From Paramacrobiotus metropolitanus (lineage: Eukaryota; Tardigrada; Eutardigrada; Parachela; Macrobiotidae), in NCBI RefSeq assembly GCF_019649055.1, contig NW_026570242.1, forward strand, positions 806,001-870,000: a stretch of 64,000 nt of DNA, read 5' to 3'. Made by a program: the position numbers and the translations under genes. Shown one piece after another: positions 23,001 through 33,964 of the stretch. The notes beneath the pieces are model-generated. The model worked only from the letters and a program-made list of their open reading frames with translations, had not been told where the DNA came from and searched no databases. Position 1 is the stretch's first letter, and the number at the start of each line of letters is the position of its first letter.

Positions 23001-26000
23001 TTTCCACGAGCTTGTCCAAACTCTCCATCCTAACTGATTTGGACTGCTTTATAGCATTCAGAATCTGCATCAAAATCTTTCTTTGTTTGCGAACTTCACT
23101 GGATGCTGAGACAGGATTGCTGTCTCGAAACAAAGCCTTGTTTGTAATCCCACGCATTCGCACCGGATTTCTTCCTTTGTAAAGTGCCGAGTTCGGTTGA
23201 AGTCTATCTGGTTTGGTTTTCGCCGTGGTGTAAAGTTCCTTGAGCTCGTCTAGTCGAGATAGAAGTCGCTCGATTCCCTCTTGGCTTTTTCTGTCGATCA
23301 TGATGCGCTCTTCATGTGCACGATTTGCCGATTTATCTACTAGACCCCTGAGTTCTGCTCCAATGGTGTTCAGTTTTCTCACAACTTGATTCGCCTGAAA
23401 TTTGAATGGAGACTGCGCATTGCTAGATTTTCTATGGGCCTTGTTAAACTGGCGAAGAGCGTTACATGTCGGACAATGGATCGAATTTCCGATAGATCGT
23501 CCAGCGTCGACGACAGGCTTATGTTGACGATGGAGTCTCTTGGAGCGATTTGGCTTACGGTTTTCTGTATTCGGAATACGAGACGGGCGCCCACGAATGG
23601 TTGCTAACAGTAGCTCTTCCATTTTTTGCAGTTGGAAGGGAAGTTTTTTACAATGACTACAGTCAACATGCACCGGCTGCTCAAATCTTTTGTCCAGCCT
23701 TCGGAGCTTCCCAATGATTTTCTCACAGTCGCGGCTATTTGATGACGCTGCTCCTTTCATCTTTTTCTCGATGCTTTGCAATCGCTGAGCCATTTTCTGA
23801 CAAGCTGCGCATTCGGATTTGACCGGTTTGGCTTTTGAACTGCCTGTTTCTAGCTTCCGAATTAACTCCTTGCGCAACTTTCGAAATTCATGTCCCAAAG
23901 CGGTACCCGCTTCAGTATTAGGTGGTTGTATTGATGAAGACCGCTGGCGCTCACGGGGTAACGATTGTTCGTTGGGTGTTGTCGCGTGCGATCGATCCTG
24001 TCTTGGACTGTAGTCGGCAGACACAGAACGACGTGGGTTTACAATTCTTTCGCCTTTATGCTCCTGCAAACTAAACTTAAGCAAGTCGAAAATAGGATCT
24101 ACTGTTTTCTCAGTACATACTTTTGCAGAGTTCGGATGTAGCTTGGCTGTCTGCTTCCGTAACAAGAGAAGTTCCTCGAACAGCTTCTGCTGAATTTTAT
24201 TTAGCGAAAACAGCGCTTCCTCCACGCCTGCCATCGAGGCATTACTCTCTGTTTGGTCGAGCGGCATATTCGCCGTGCCTAGTTTCGCTGTCAAATCTCT
24301 TATAGCATTTTTTAAACTTCGAAACTCTCTCTGCATCTGCCAAAAAATGAGTATATCAGTCGACAGAAAATGCGTCCGTCTACTCGCTTACCGATTCTGT
24401 ACCCGCTTGAAACCGCAGTTGGTTTTCATACACTTGACTAACTGAATCCACGGTTCGTAGGTGTTCTTGTTTATTAGCCCTTTTTTCCCCTTTTTGCGGT
24501 GATTTCAGCAAATCCAGTGCCTTTTCCATTAGGAGTTCTGCCTTAGTACAAAGCGCTTCAAGTGAAGCTACAACTTCCGCTTGGCGATCAAGATTATCCG
24601 GTATTTGTGAAAGGTGTCTTTTACGAGTAACTATCGAAGTACTTCGTCTAACCGGAAATATTGTAGCAGACTTCGTTAACTTCCGTGAAACAGAATCAGC
24701 ATCCCCAGGTGACGAGAATCCCGTCTGCAGTAAATTTTGTAGTTGGTTCAAGTACCGCTGGAAAGTTTCTAAGAGCGAATTCAAATTGTGACTGGTGTCG
24801 GTTGTCGACGGGATTGTCGGCATGTATTCATCTTGACTGTTTCTTGCAGGGTTGTGCTGATCTTTCGTGTTTCTGCTTAGCTCAGGATTCCGATCTGATG
24901 GGTTCTTGGAGCGTTTGTGCGAACCATGTGCCGGCTCACCCAAGCTTTCCTCGAAATCATCCACACCATTTGATCCACGTTCCGGTTCCACGATTCTTCT
25001 GGAGTGCGTGTTTATGCGCTCATAATCTGGGGATGAGCGATTGCTTCTCTGAAACATGGCACCCGAATCTGGCGCTGTTTGTGATCGGGAATTTCCAGCT
25101 TTCCTGTCCGAGTGCTGATCCACATCATCGCTGCGTTCATCAGCCACATTGGTATCTCCATATGACTGGAAGGATTTCGGTTTCGGCGTTTGCATTATCC
25201 GGTCATGATCCGAACTTGCATATTCAGTTTCGCTGTGGCTTTTACTCGCATCTCCTTGGAGAAGCTGAACACCTTGCACTGACTGCTTGCGCACACTGCG
25301 AGCACCATCCGATGCTGCAACAGAACTACTTGCTTGCGTAGGCTTTTCTTTGCTTTTTATGCTACTTCGCGAGGCTGATCGGTCATCTAAAACGTGACCT
25401 TCGGCTGCGTTATCGTGTACCGATACTGTTGACAAGCTTGCTGGATATTCCGTCACACTTTCCGGACTTTCCGGTCGCTCAAATGAAGCGTAGGTATTTA
25501 GTCTGACGGACGAATCTGACCGTTCGCTGGTTATTTGCACATCAGATTTTGCGTCGGCTTCTTCGACGGTGTGCGCGGGTTTCGTAGGTGTCATATCTGT
25601 CTCTTCCACGCTAGAATACGACTCATGTGGTAAAGGGAACATATTCGTTTCAGACACATCTCTCGTTAGCGCCGCATCTGCCGAATGTCGTCGTCGTGAT
25701 CGCCTGCGATTGCGATATCTCTTTCCTCTTCGCTCTTCCGGATTATTTTCAGTTTCATAATAATCAGGATCATTGCAAATGCGACACTTCTTGAGAACTT
25801 CTGGTGGTTGATTGCGCGGTATGGATTCTGGTTCCGCTCGTTCTGTTTGTGAAGACCGATCCACGTGCGAAGGGGAATTTTTTGATATCGATTGATGAGA
25901 CGCTTTGTATACAGGACTGGGATGCGAATGGCCATTTCCTTTCGTCGGTCTTGAGAATATGGATTCCTTTGATGAATGGTCGCTGTGAAGTGGAAGCAAA

Positions 26001-27683
26001 TTCAAAATATGCTTTTGTCGTACAAAGCGCATTTTGGACAACGAAGATTCTCACCTGTATGCGCTGCTGTAGCTGATCTGCCCACTGAACGAAGCGGCAT
26101 TGCTAAGAGGATTATCTGAACTCCGCCATTCCCGGCTTGACGAGTTTGCAGTATTTCTCGTGTTTCTATGTATAAACTTGTTAGCACTAGACGTTAACCG
26201 GTAAACGAGTACTTATCATTCTAGAAAATAACAACTAATACTACTTTACTGGTTCTACTCTTTTCAACCATTTTTTAAACAGAACATTCGATACGTTATA
26301 CAGGAGCTACCGATGCATTACCCATTCGACAACTGGTGATGATTTGGTGGTAATTCTTCTTGATTCCAGTGGTGCGATGTAGGCCCCCCGTGTTTGTTTT
26401 GACCATTTGTGGCCCGCGTGGTAGGATGGAAACGGCAAGAATTATCCTGCAGTGTACGAAGTAGAAATGGGAATTGGAATGTTTCACGTTTTCTTCCATC
26501 TTGATATAACAAACAAAAATTTCAGTTGACCTGGGTAACTCCTTTCAGGCGCGTTTTTGACCGACTATCTTGACCTTTTATCCTTTCATCGCCGGATGGT
26601 GTAACATAGCGCTTGTTCTGTTCTTCGCATAATGCGCACCTGTGGTACAGTTTCATTCGGAACAATTTATTGCGCTTTGAATATAAACAGAAATGTTACC
26701 TGCTCGTTTCTTTTGATGACTCGAGCTTAGAAGCACGCTGATGATAGGTCTATAACACAAAACTCGTTTACAAACACATTTGGTTGGCTTTGCAGCTGCA
26801 TCGCTTCTAACGTGAGCTGAAAGTATTAAATTTTAATATTTGTACTCGTATGCAGTACCTACGGCAGCTGCTTGGTTCTCCAGGAAATGAAGAAGTCGAT
26901 GGAGATGGCCATTTACATTGGTGACGCTGTTGCGCAAATTCTTGAGCCCTGACGTGAACCTGCAACAAAACGCGCTAAAAGCGATACCGGTAGACAAGCA
27001 TTTACGGATTCGTAAAAAATGTTACACATCATTCGTTTCCGTAAATCCTTTGCTCGCTCCTTTTTTCACTTGTTCGTATGCCGTTTTAACTTGGTCGATT
27101 TCGTTAACAATACCACTGCAAAAAGGGAACATAGGCAGCAGCCACTGCAGAGGAAGGAATTTTCGTAGCATTATTTGGAAGAAAGTTTATATTAGGAAAG
27201 GTTGCTTATACTTGGTATCATCGCAGACTTCTTTAATATGTTTGGCGATACGCTCTTTGCCGGGCGAACCAGTGGCCTAAAATACAAGCATGCGGCTCAA
27301 AACGATTTTTACACTAAGCACAAATGATGAAAGTGCAGAATCCTGCACCAGTGTATCCTAAGAAGCGTACAAACGATCCCTTCCGCAGAGAAGCTCCCGA
27401 TCCCTTCCCTTTCCTGGATGAAGCATTTATTTTTTCACCAGCATCTCCCACCACCAATGCGAAGCGATAATCTCCTGATCCCCCAAGTTCCTCCAGTTCC
27501 CTCTGGGAAAAGACATTTTCCAGGCCATAGATCTCAAAGTCTCCCCTGAAAATAAATTAATCGTTCCCAGCCACATACTGTAAGATATTTTGTTTTTTTC
27601 ACGTAAATTTCGATCACATTTACGGCTTAAGGGTCAAGGTCATACCTGTCAGGAACAAACGAGGACCCCGATCGGCTTCCCAT
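20012..27683 (-). CDS. very large multi-exon coiled-coil protein, uncharacterised
   Basis: A chain of in-phase exons runs from an ATG at 27683 to a stop at 20012. The N-terminus starts MGSRSGSSFVPDRGDFEI in two exons (27.5-27.7 kb). It continues through ATGSPGKERIAKHIKEVCDD (27.2 kb) and IDQVKTAYEQVKKGASKG (27.05 kb) to LKNLRNSVTNVNGHLHRLL (26.9 kb). Two long exons follow: one ending at about 24396 (Ser/Arg/Glu-rich, disordered, with a CRICNDPDYY motif) and one at 24336-22516 (about 600 residues of basic coiled coil with repeated CxxC-like pairs, such as CAACQK and CSHCKK). The tail is made of small exons at 22.4, 22.25, 22.0, 21.7, 21.5 and 21.2 kb, then a Pro/Asn/Thr-rich end. Some N-terminal junctions near 26.5-26.8 kb are ambiguous, and two adjacent genes cannot be excluded. 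The shape suggests a centrosomal or basal-body scaffold; that is inference. Confidence 0.6.
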
Positions 27684-28433
27684 GGCATCGGTGTTAATGG
27701 ATTAAGGTCAAAAAAGGTGACCTTGTCGTACTGATACAATGATACATATATTTTTACACCAAGTACTAACCAAAGCTCCAGTAATTAAGAAGTACGACTG
27801 TACGAGAGATTATACGTATGTTACGGAAGATCAACATAATAATAACAATTAATAATTTAATAATAATAATTTTTGTTTCAGCGTTTAAGCTTAGAGATTA
27901 TGCGTGGTAATGCTATGAGTGTGTTGTGCACAGTCCCTTCTCATGTTAATTGGGACAAATTCTTCATTTGATTGGTATTGATTGAGCGAAGCTCGCTGTA
28001 TACAAATTGCCAAATTAACAGGCATAATAAATAGCAAGATCAAATTTGTAATATAACCGAAAGTGAAATGTTGCTTAGCTATAGCCTATAACAATCCTTG
28101 TACACGGCAGTGTTAGAGCGTCGAGCATACTGGTACAGAAACCAAGTGCTTCATATCGTACTGAAACTACTTCGTACTCTACTTTAAAACGTGCGCACTT
28201 TAAAAATACAACAGATACAACAAAGCATAAATATAGTGCTGAAACTTCCTCTGCTCAGTACACAGATAAGTACAGTAATGTGAATACTATATTTATGCAT
28301 TAACCTACATAAATATTTCTGTTATTAGAGTTTCGAACGATAACTGGCACTTAATTTAAAAGTTGTTTTTCTGAATGGCACATTCTGTTATCATGCGTTT
28401 TTTCTCGGGGCAGTAGGGTAGGATTTAAATACG

Positions 28434-28520
28434 TAAAATGTAATTTAACGAGCGAAGACAACGTTGGAAATATTACAGTAATATTTCCAACGTTGTCTTC
28501 GCTCGTTAAATTACATTTTA
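28434..28520. repeat. perfect 42-bp inverted repeat with 3-bp spacer
   Basis: The arms 28434-28475 and 28479-28520 are exact reverse complements, separated by CAG. The arm contains AACGAGCGAAGACAACGTTG. Perfect identity means it is very young, kept by gene conversion, or an artefact of amplification or assembly. Confidence 0.9.
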
Positions 28521-28523
28521 AAA

Positions 28524-28785
28524 ATTAACGATTTAATTTATTTTAATTTGTTTAATTTGTTTAATTTAAAATTAAATAAAAAATAAATTAAATAATTAAA
28601 TAATTATTATTAATATTAATTAAATTAAATAATATTAATAAATAAATTAATTAATTAATTAATTAATAAATTAATTAATTAATTAATTAAATAATTATTA
28701 TTAATATTAATTAAATTAAATAATATTAATTAATAAATTAATTAATAATTAATCGTTAAATTAAACAAATTAAATCGTTAAATTA
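28524..28785. repeat. AT-only imperfect palindrome
   Basis: About 260 bp made almost entirely of A and T (TTAATTAA-type runs). The flanks mirror each other: a left flank with ATTTAATTTGTTTAATTT-like sequence answers a right flank with AAATTAAACAAATTAAAT. It sits exactly between two perfect palindromes. Confidence 0.75.
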
Positions 28786-28786
28786 C

Positions 28787-29006
28787 ATGAGTAATCGAGG
28801 CAGTTTGCAGAATATAAACAGCAGCAGGTTGGAGGCTATGATCTAATCAGCTTACGTTAGTTCTTTCAAAGAGTAATATTATTACTCTTTGAAAGTTCTT
28901 TCAAAGAGTAATAATATTACTCTTTGAAAGAACTAACGTAAGCTGATTAGATCATAGCCTCCAACCTGCTGCTGTTTATATTCTGCAAACTGCCTCGATT
29001 ACTCAT
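28787..29006. repeat. perfect long palindrome, 109-bp arms, 2-bp centre
   Basis: The arms 28787-28895 and 28898-29006 are reverse complements with a TT centre. Each arm itself carries a smaller palindrome (TTCTTTCAAAGAGTAATA and its complement), so the middle is a palindrome of palindromes. No open frame, transposase or target duplication is apparent. Confidence 0.9.
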
Positions 29007-29142
29007 TAGTCATTACTGCAGAATTTTTCAGCATCTGCAAATAAAACGTAAAACTCGGGAAAAGTACTATATTTAATTACTTAATGAAAAATAATTTGAC
29101 GGATACCTGCTTATCTAACTGCAGAGGATTCACTATCTACGA

Positions 29143-32100
29143 ATGTCTCTTTCGGATAAGGCTTCCAGAGCGAGCGAAAAGAGCAATTTAACATGGACTC
29201 GCACTGAACCTCTTTTCCAGCTCAGTCCAAATTCACCATCAGACACATCTTTCGGTGGAAAAAATGAAGTATCCGCCTTTGAATCGGATTTTATCGAAAG
29301 TATTTCGGATCGTTTACAACGGGTCTATGGCTTGCCATATGGAAAAGTCACTAAAAAAGTGTATGAACTGGTATCTAAAAAACTGATATAAATTCAAAGA
29401 TAGCCACTAATTATGGTACATATACCTACGATCCATGAATCACTCCTAGAGTAGCTTCTAAGCTTCCTACTTGGAATAGGGCATCACTGGCATAAAGAGC
29501 CAGAAATGTAATTTCCGATCTCATTTCTTTGACTGTTTATTAATTTCATGCCGTGAATTGCAGATTTTGCGAAAACAATATGAAAAGGTTATCAGCATTC
29601 TCAACGAAATCTGTTGCTTTGATGACCGGACATTTTCGGTCAGCATTTTCTTGTAATTTTGCATCTAACTGTGTCCAAATAATTGTATTTCTTCCCAAAA
29701 CTAGGCTGGAAAGTTTTGCGCACTATTAGGATTCTGCTATTATCAGACGAAAAACTACCGAAGTGCCAGCGAATGCTATGGGCGCTTGTGGAACAACGAC
29801 CAGCAGAATCCCAGTCACGGACTTTGGCTGGCACACTGCTATGTTCTTTGCGATCGATTCCAGGAAGCATTACATGTTTTGGATTCAATTACCAGTGACA
29901 ATCTACTGGCCGAGATAAGAGTGCTGCGAGCCGCAATCTTCGTAAAATTACAACAGCTAGATGACGCAACTGTAGGTTAAGGCCAAAGTTGTAGATCTCA
30001 TAAGAAGTATTTACAATTTTATCAATGGTCTTTCTGATTTACTCTAGGATTTATTTAATGAGTACGGAGAAGAAAAGTCAAACGACTTCAACTTTGGCAT
30101 TTTGTTGTATAATAAACAAAAATTCCATCAAGCGCGCGTGGTTTTTGATAATGTGGAGCTGACTCAAGGGTCAACAGCCGACTGCCAGTATGCACAAGCG
30201 TTATGCTCTTTCAAACTACAGGATTATGCTACCGCGCAGGAGTTATGTTCCGAACTGCGCGAAGCCCTTGACGTGCCGCATGCACCTTTAGAAGTGTCAT
30301 CCAATCGTCTCATTTGTTCAAACCAGGAAAGCTCAATGCCGGCGAAATTCTGTGCAGGCATCGCAACACTGCTTTCGGGATGTTACCTGCAAGTTAATCA
30401 GCGTATGCAGATTTTACGAATTACGACAATAATGCAAGTACGATGTCCTGATTACGTATTGTAATCCACTGTTTGCAGGGCGTTCCGCCAGTTCATATTT
30501 AATATCCATATCCACTAACGGAGGATCCAGTGAAGCAGAATTCTATTGCAAAGCATCGCAAACATATATAGCAGCTGCATCTGGTGACAGCGACTTTCAT
30601 ACGCTTGAAGCTCTGGTGCAATCAGAAAACCATGCCGGATGTGCTGTCCATCGTAACCTGCTGCTGTTGTATTTGGAAAACAACAAAAGAGTGGAAGCCA
30701 GAAATTTGATTGAAAGTTTCGGTGACCAGTTACGGTGCGAGTTTGATCAAGAGGTAAGTAGAATCCAGAATGCAAGGGGACTCGACCCAGTGCACATTTT
30801 TGACAATGTTTGTAGTACGAATGGCCAATCGTTCAAGCAGTTCTCTTGGGTCTGGAGAATCCGTTAGCGTCTTCGTCGGTTTCGCTGGATATGCAGACAA
30901 GCATCGCTAAAGATATCGCTTATTATCAAGAAGAGCTCCGAAATCTCCAGTCGATGCAGCAGCAAGACGGCGACTCACCGAGCGACACTGGGAAATACGA
31001 AAAAAAGCTACAAAAAGCCGAACAAGCGTAAGGACGCAAAACTGCAGCAATCAAACAAATAGACGGCAATTTTATCTGCATTTACATCTGCAGGCTTCGC
31101 ACCATTCAATTGTACATCGCAAAGTTATACTACGACCACAAAAATTATTCCCAAGCTATCCACGTTTTACCAAGGGATACCAATGTGGACAATATCGACA
31201 CAACAACGGCCATGGCACATTGTTTGTTTATGGATGGACGCTACGAAGATGCTGTTGTTATATATGACAGCTTGATCGCCCATTTCCGCAACGCCTATTT
31301 TACACTAATTAGCGTATGTAATTATCATACTTTTAAATATATTAGCAATAACAGCAGTTAGACCATATGCATATACAGTACATTTTCGGGAACTTTGCAG
31401 TAACAGACATCACAAGAAGTTTTTATTTCTAGACGCCTGTGGACATTGTTTCCCATTACTGTGCCTCACAACTCTTCAGCATAGAAGATGTCGCAAAAAT
31501 TAAAGAGATCATTGGGGAAATCATTCGCTCGGAGAAGGTTAATTTCGAGGATATGGAGTCGGAGTATCGGGAAATTGCTGCTGCAAGAAGTCACCTGATT
31601 GCCACGTGTCTGAATCTGGCGTGAGTTTTAAAAGCAAGCGCACAATTATACGCAAATCGTTATCTGATAATGCTTCTTTTAGCGTGACCTTTCTGGAAAA
31701 TGGCAACTACGGCGAGGCTTTACAAAAGGCTGAAGAGGTGCTGCGACTGCAGCCATGGCATAAGGATTTCACTGTCTGGGACATGTTAAAGAAAGTGATT
31801 GTGCTAATCGCAAGAAACGTAATATCAGAAAGTTCCAGAGGAGACGGACTTATTTGGAACGCGATTGTTAGCCATTTATATGCATTGGAAGGTAAGCAAC
31901 TTCTTAACCTGAACTTAATCAGCAGCATACGCAATACTTACAATTGTCAACCTTTTCAACTTTTTCGTTTCAACTTTCAAATTATCTTTCGAATTTGTGT
32001 GCTTCGTTAAATTGGTACTTATATTTAGTTAGTACTGCGAGAAAAACAAAAGCATACCAAAACTGATTTCTGGAACAAAATTGCCGCTTTATTTAATTCA

Positions 32101-32372
32101 AAACTTTTATATTTCGTTCGACAGAGCAAGTTCAATCCAGTGGAGTAGAGGACGACGAGCACAGTAACATAAAAAGGAATGAAATGCTTCCGATGTTAAA
32201 ATTACAAAAAGAGGTCCGAGATGTTCGGTTGGTGTGTCAAACAGTTATTTGTGAATTTGCCGGAGTGAATTCCCAATCCAGTTCGGACAGAAAGCACAAG
32301 AGAAACTTCAGTCGAGACTTGTTTACGGACTTAACCAGAATCGTAACCACTTTCGGTCACCAAAAAAGTTAA
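29143..32372 (+). CDS. IFT70: intraflagellar transport protein 70 (TTC30 family)
   Basis: Early exons are clear: 29143-29370, 29564-29638, 29705-29971, then one from 30048, all phase 0. Later exons lie at about 30.5-30.75, 30.8-31.03, 31.1-31.3, 31.44-31.62, 31.68-31.89 and 32.13-32.37 kb. After joining, the product follows TTC30 closely in its TPR pattern: VYELILRKQYEKVISIL at the start, then CALLGFCYYQTKNYRSASEC, EIRVLRAAIFVKLQQLDDA, FGILLYNKQKFHQARVVFD, NLLLLYLENNKRVEARNLI, IAKLYYDHKNYSQAI, and FLENGNYGEALQKAEEVL near the end. It has an N-terminal extension of about 60 residues relative to vertebrate TTC30. IFT70 is a TPR superhelix in the IFT-B complex that builds cilia and supports tubulin glutamylation. 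Middle exon boundaries (30.3-30.5 kb) are uncertain. Confidence 0.8.
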
Positions 32373-32857
32373 ATGTAACCGCGATGAACTTAAACAATGG
32401 CATTAAAATTTTGCACCTTCGTTTTTCGCGGCATGGACTTATTTCCTTAACCGGCTCGGATCCTTCGCAAATTGTTTGCTTTATTTGATTACAATAGTAT
32501 CAAAATCGCCTTTTTTGTACAGAGTAAATTATTCTCGTCGTACATTATTCCACAAAAAATAGTCCGTACTCATATCTCAGACAAACGCGTACAGCAACTC
32601 CTTATGCAAACAAAACAGCAAAACTGGAGCACAACACAGCAAAATTGGAAAGGCCAAAAAGAATACCGAAACAAGTACCCACTTTCAGAACGTCTTTAAA
32701 GAGCAGCATATATTGTCAACCTTTTGTCGACATGTTTTTGTTGCTTGAGTCAAGTTGAAACACGGAAGATTACTGATGGGGTAAGTATACCGTACCGAAG
32801 TACTGTAAGTGATGACACCTCAGCCGTTTGTGGTGTTGAACTGGGAAACTAGCTCTC

Positions 32858-33480
32858 TTAAGGGATTTGGCCCGGTACATAGCACCAAATTCGTGTACAT
32901 CCACGGGAACCTTCGCTGTCGCGCACTCCCAAATACTTTTTTGCATTGCTTTATGGTACGTAAAGAATTGTATACGTAGTTGTGAAATCCGTTTGCGCAA
33001 CATCCGGTTGCGGATTATGAGGTAACAAAATTCCAAAAGTTTAATGTTCAGGTGTAAAGTCATTATGGACCGATCCTTTCAAATTTGCGTAAATGCACAT
33101 AACCATGAGATTGTTTGGTGGAACCAGACTTCTAGGATTTTTTTAGATTTTAAAATGAATTTTAAAATTTTTGAAATTCATTTTAAAATCTAAAAAAATC
33201 CTAGAAGTCTTCTGTACCAATCTTCAAAATGGGATCGAATCTTTTTTTGCATTTAAACTTTTGGAATTTTGTTACCCTCATAACTCCGCAACCGGATGTT
33301 GCGCGCGCAAACGGATTTCACAACTACGTATACAATTCTTTTGGCTACAAAATACCATAAAGCAATGCAAAAAAGTGTTTGGGAGTGCGCGACAGCGAAA
33401 GGTCCCGCCAATGTACACGAAATTTAGTGCTATGTACTGGGCCAAATCCCTTAAAGGACTTAAAGACTTGAATGATGCGA
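32858..33480. repeat. imperfect foldback element, about 200-bp arms
   Basis: The left arm, about 32858-33045, reappears as its reverse complement at about 33253-33465 with scattered differences and small indels. The shared core includes CATCCGGTTGCGGA and AATCCGTTTGCGC. An inner 85-bp hairpin (33126-33210) with arms of about 36 bp sits in the loop. Neither arm carries a transposase. This looks like a non-autonomous foldback transposon or MITE; no target duplication was identified. Confidence 0.7.
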
Positions 33481-33816
33481 CTCGAGCCATGTTCTACTTA
33501 TGGGAAGTGCGAAGCGATATTGCAATAACAAAGTAACTTACCATGTTCAAGCTGAGACTGCAAGGTGCATTGTTACGATTATCCGTGAAATGAGAACCTC
33601 AATCAACAACGAGAAATGGAGGATACAATCCCACCAGGATTCTTCCAACAATAGCGATAAGATGATAACGACTAAATAAAGACGTGGATGCAGCAGATAC
33701 GCAGTCACCGTTGACTTTATCACAGCAGCTTTCTCCACGGATTATCTTGATATACTGACAGTTCCAGGCAGCATTCAAAAGGTCAAAGCGTTTTCTCCGT
33801 TAGCTGCATCCACGTC

Positions 33817-33964
33817 GGCCTGCCCGTCGGTGAGACGCCGCTGGATCCCAGGATACCAATAATAAGCGCTGGGTAATAGAGATGATGCGCTGTTGGGGAT
33901 CTTCTTTTCCAGTGTCGTATGGTGCCATTCGTGGATCCAGCGGCGTCTCACCGACGGACAGGCC
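33817..33964. repeat. 32-bp inverted repeat around an 84-bp loop
   Basis: 33817-33848 and 33933-33964 are reverse complements with one mismatch; the core is GGTGAGACGCCGCTGGATCC. It is GC-richer than its surroundings. It could form a stem-loop in DNA or RNA, or mark the ends of a small mobile element. Confidence 0.75.

Larger units (their letters stand above)
27684..29142. promoter_or_regulatory. divergent intergenic region holding a palindrome cluster
   Basis: Lies between the start of the large coiled-coil gene (minus) and IFT70 (plus). The 27.7-28.43 kb part is AT-rich without exons. The 28.434-29.006 kb part is three adjacent palindromes, described separately. Promoters for both genes must be in or beside it. 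Confidence 0.45.

Noticed and set aside
24685-25341. 218-codon plus-strand frame with many Cys and His
   Set aside because: Antisense to the Ser/Arg-rich exon of the large coiled-coil gene, whose complement naturally gives Cys/His-rich frames.
27190-27290. P-loop-like ATGSPGKER suggesting a nucleotide kinase
   Set aside because: No downstream kinase motifs; the exons lead into a coiled-coil protein.
32770-33536. Two similar open frames on opposite strands
   Set aside because: They are the two arms of a foldback repeat, not genes.
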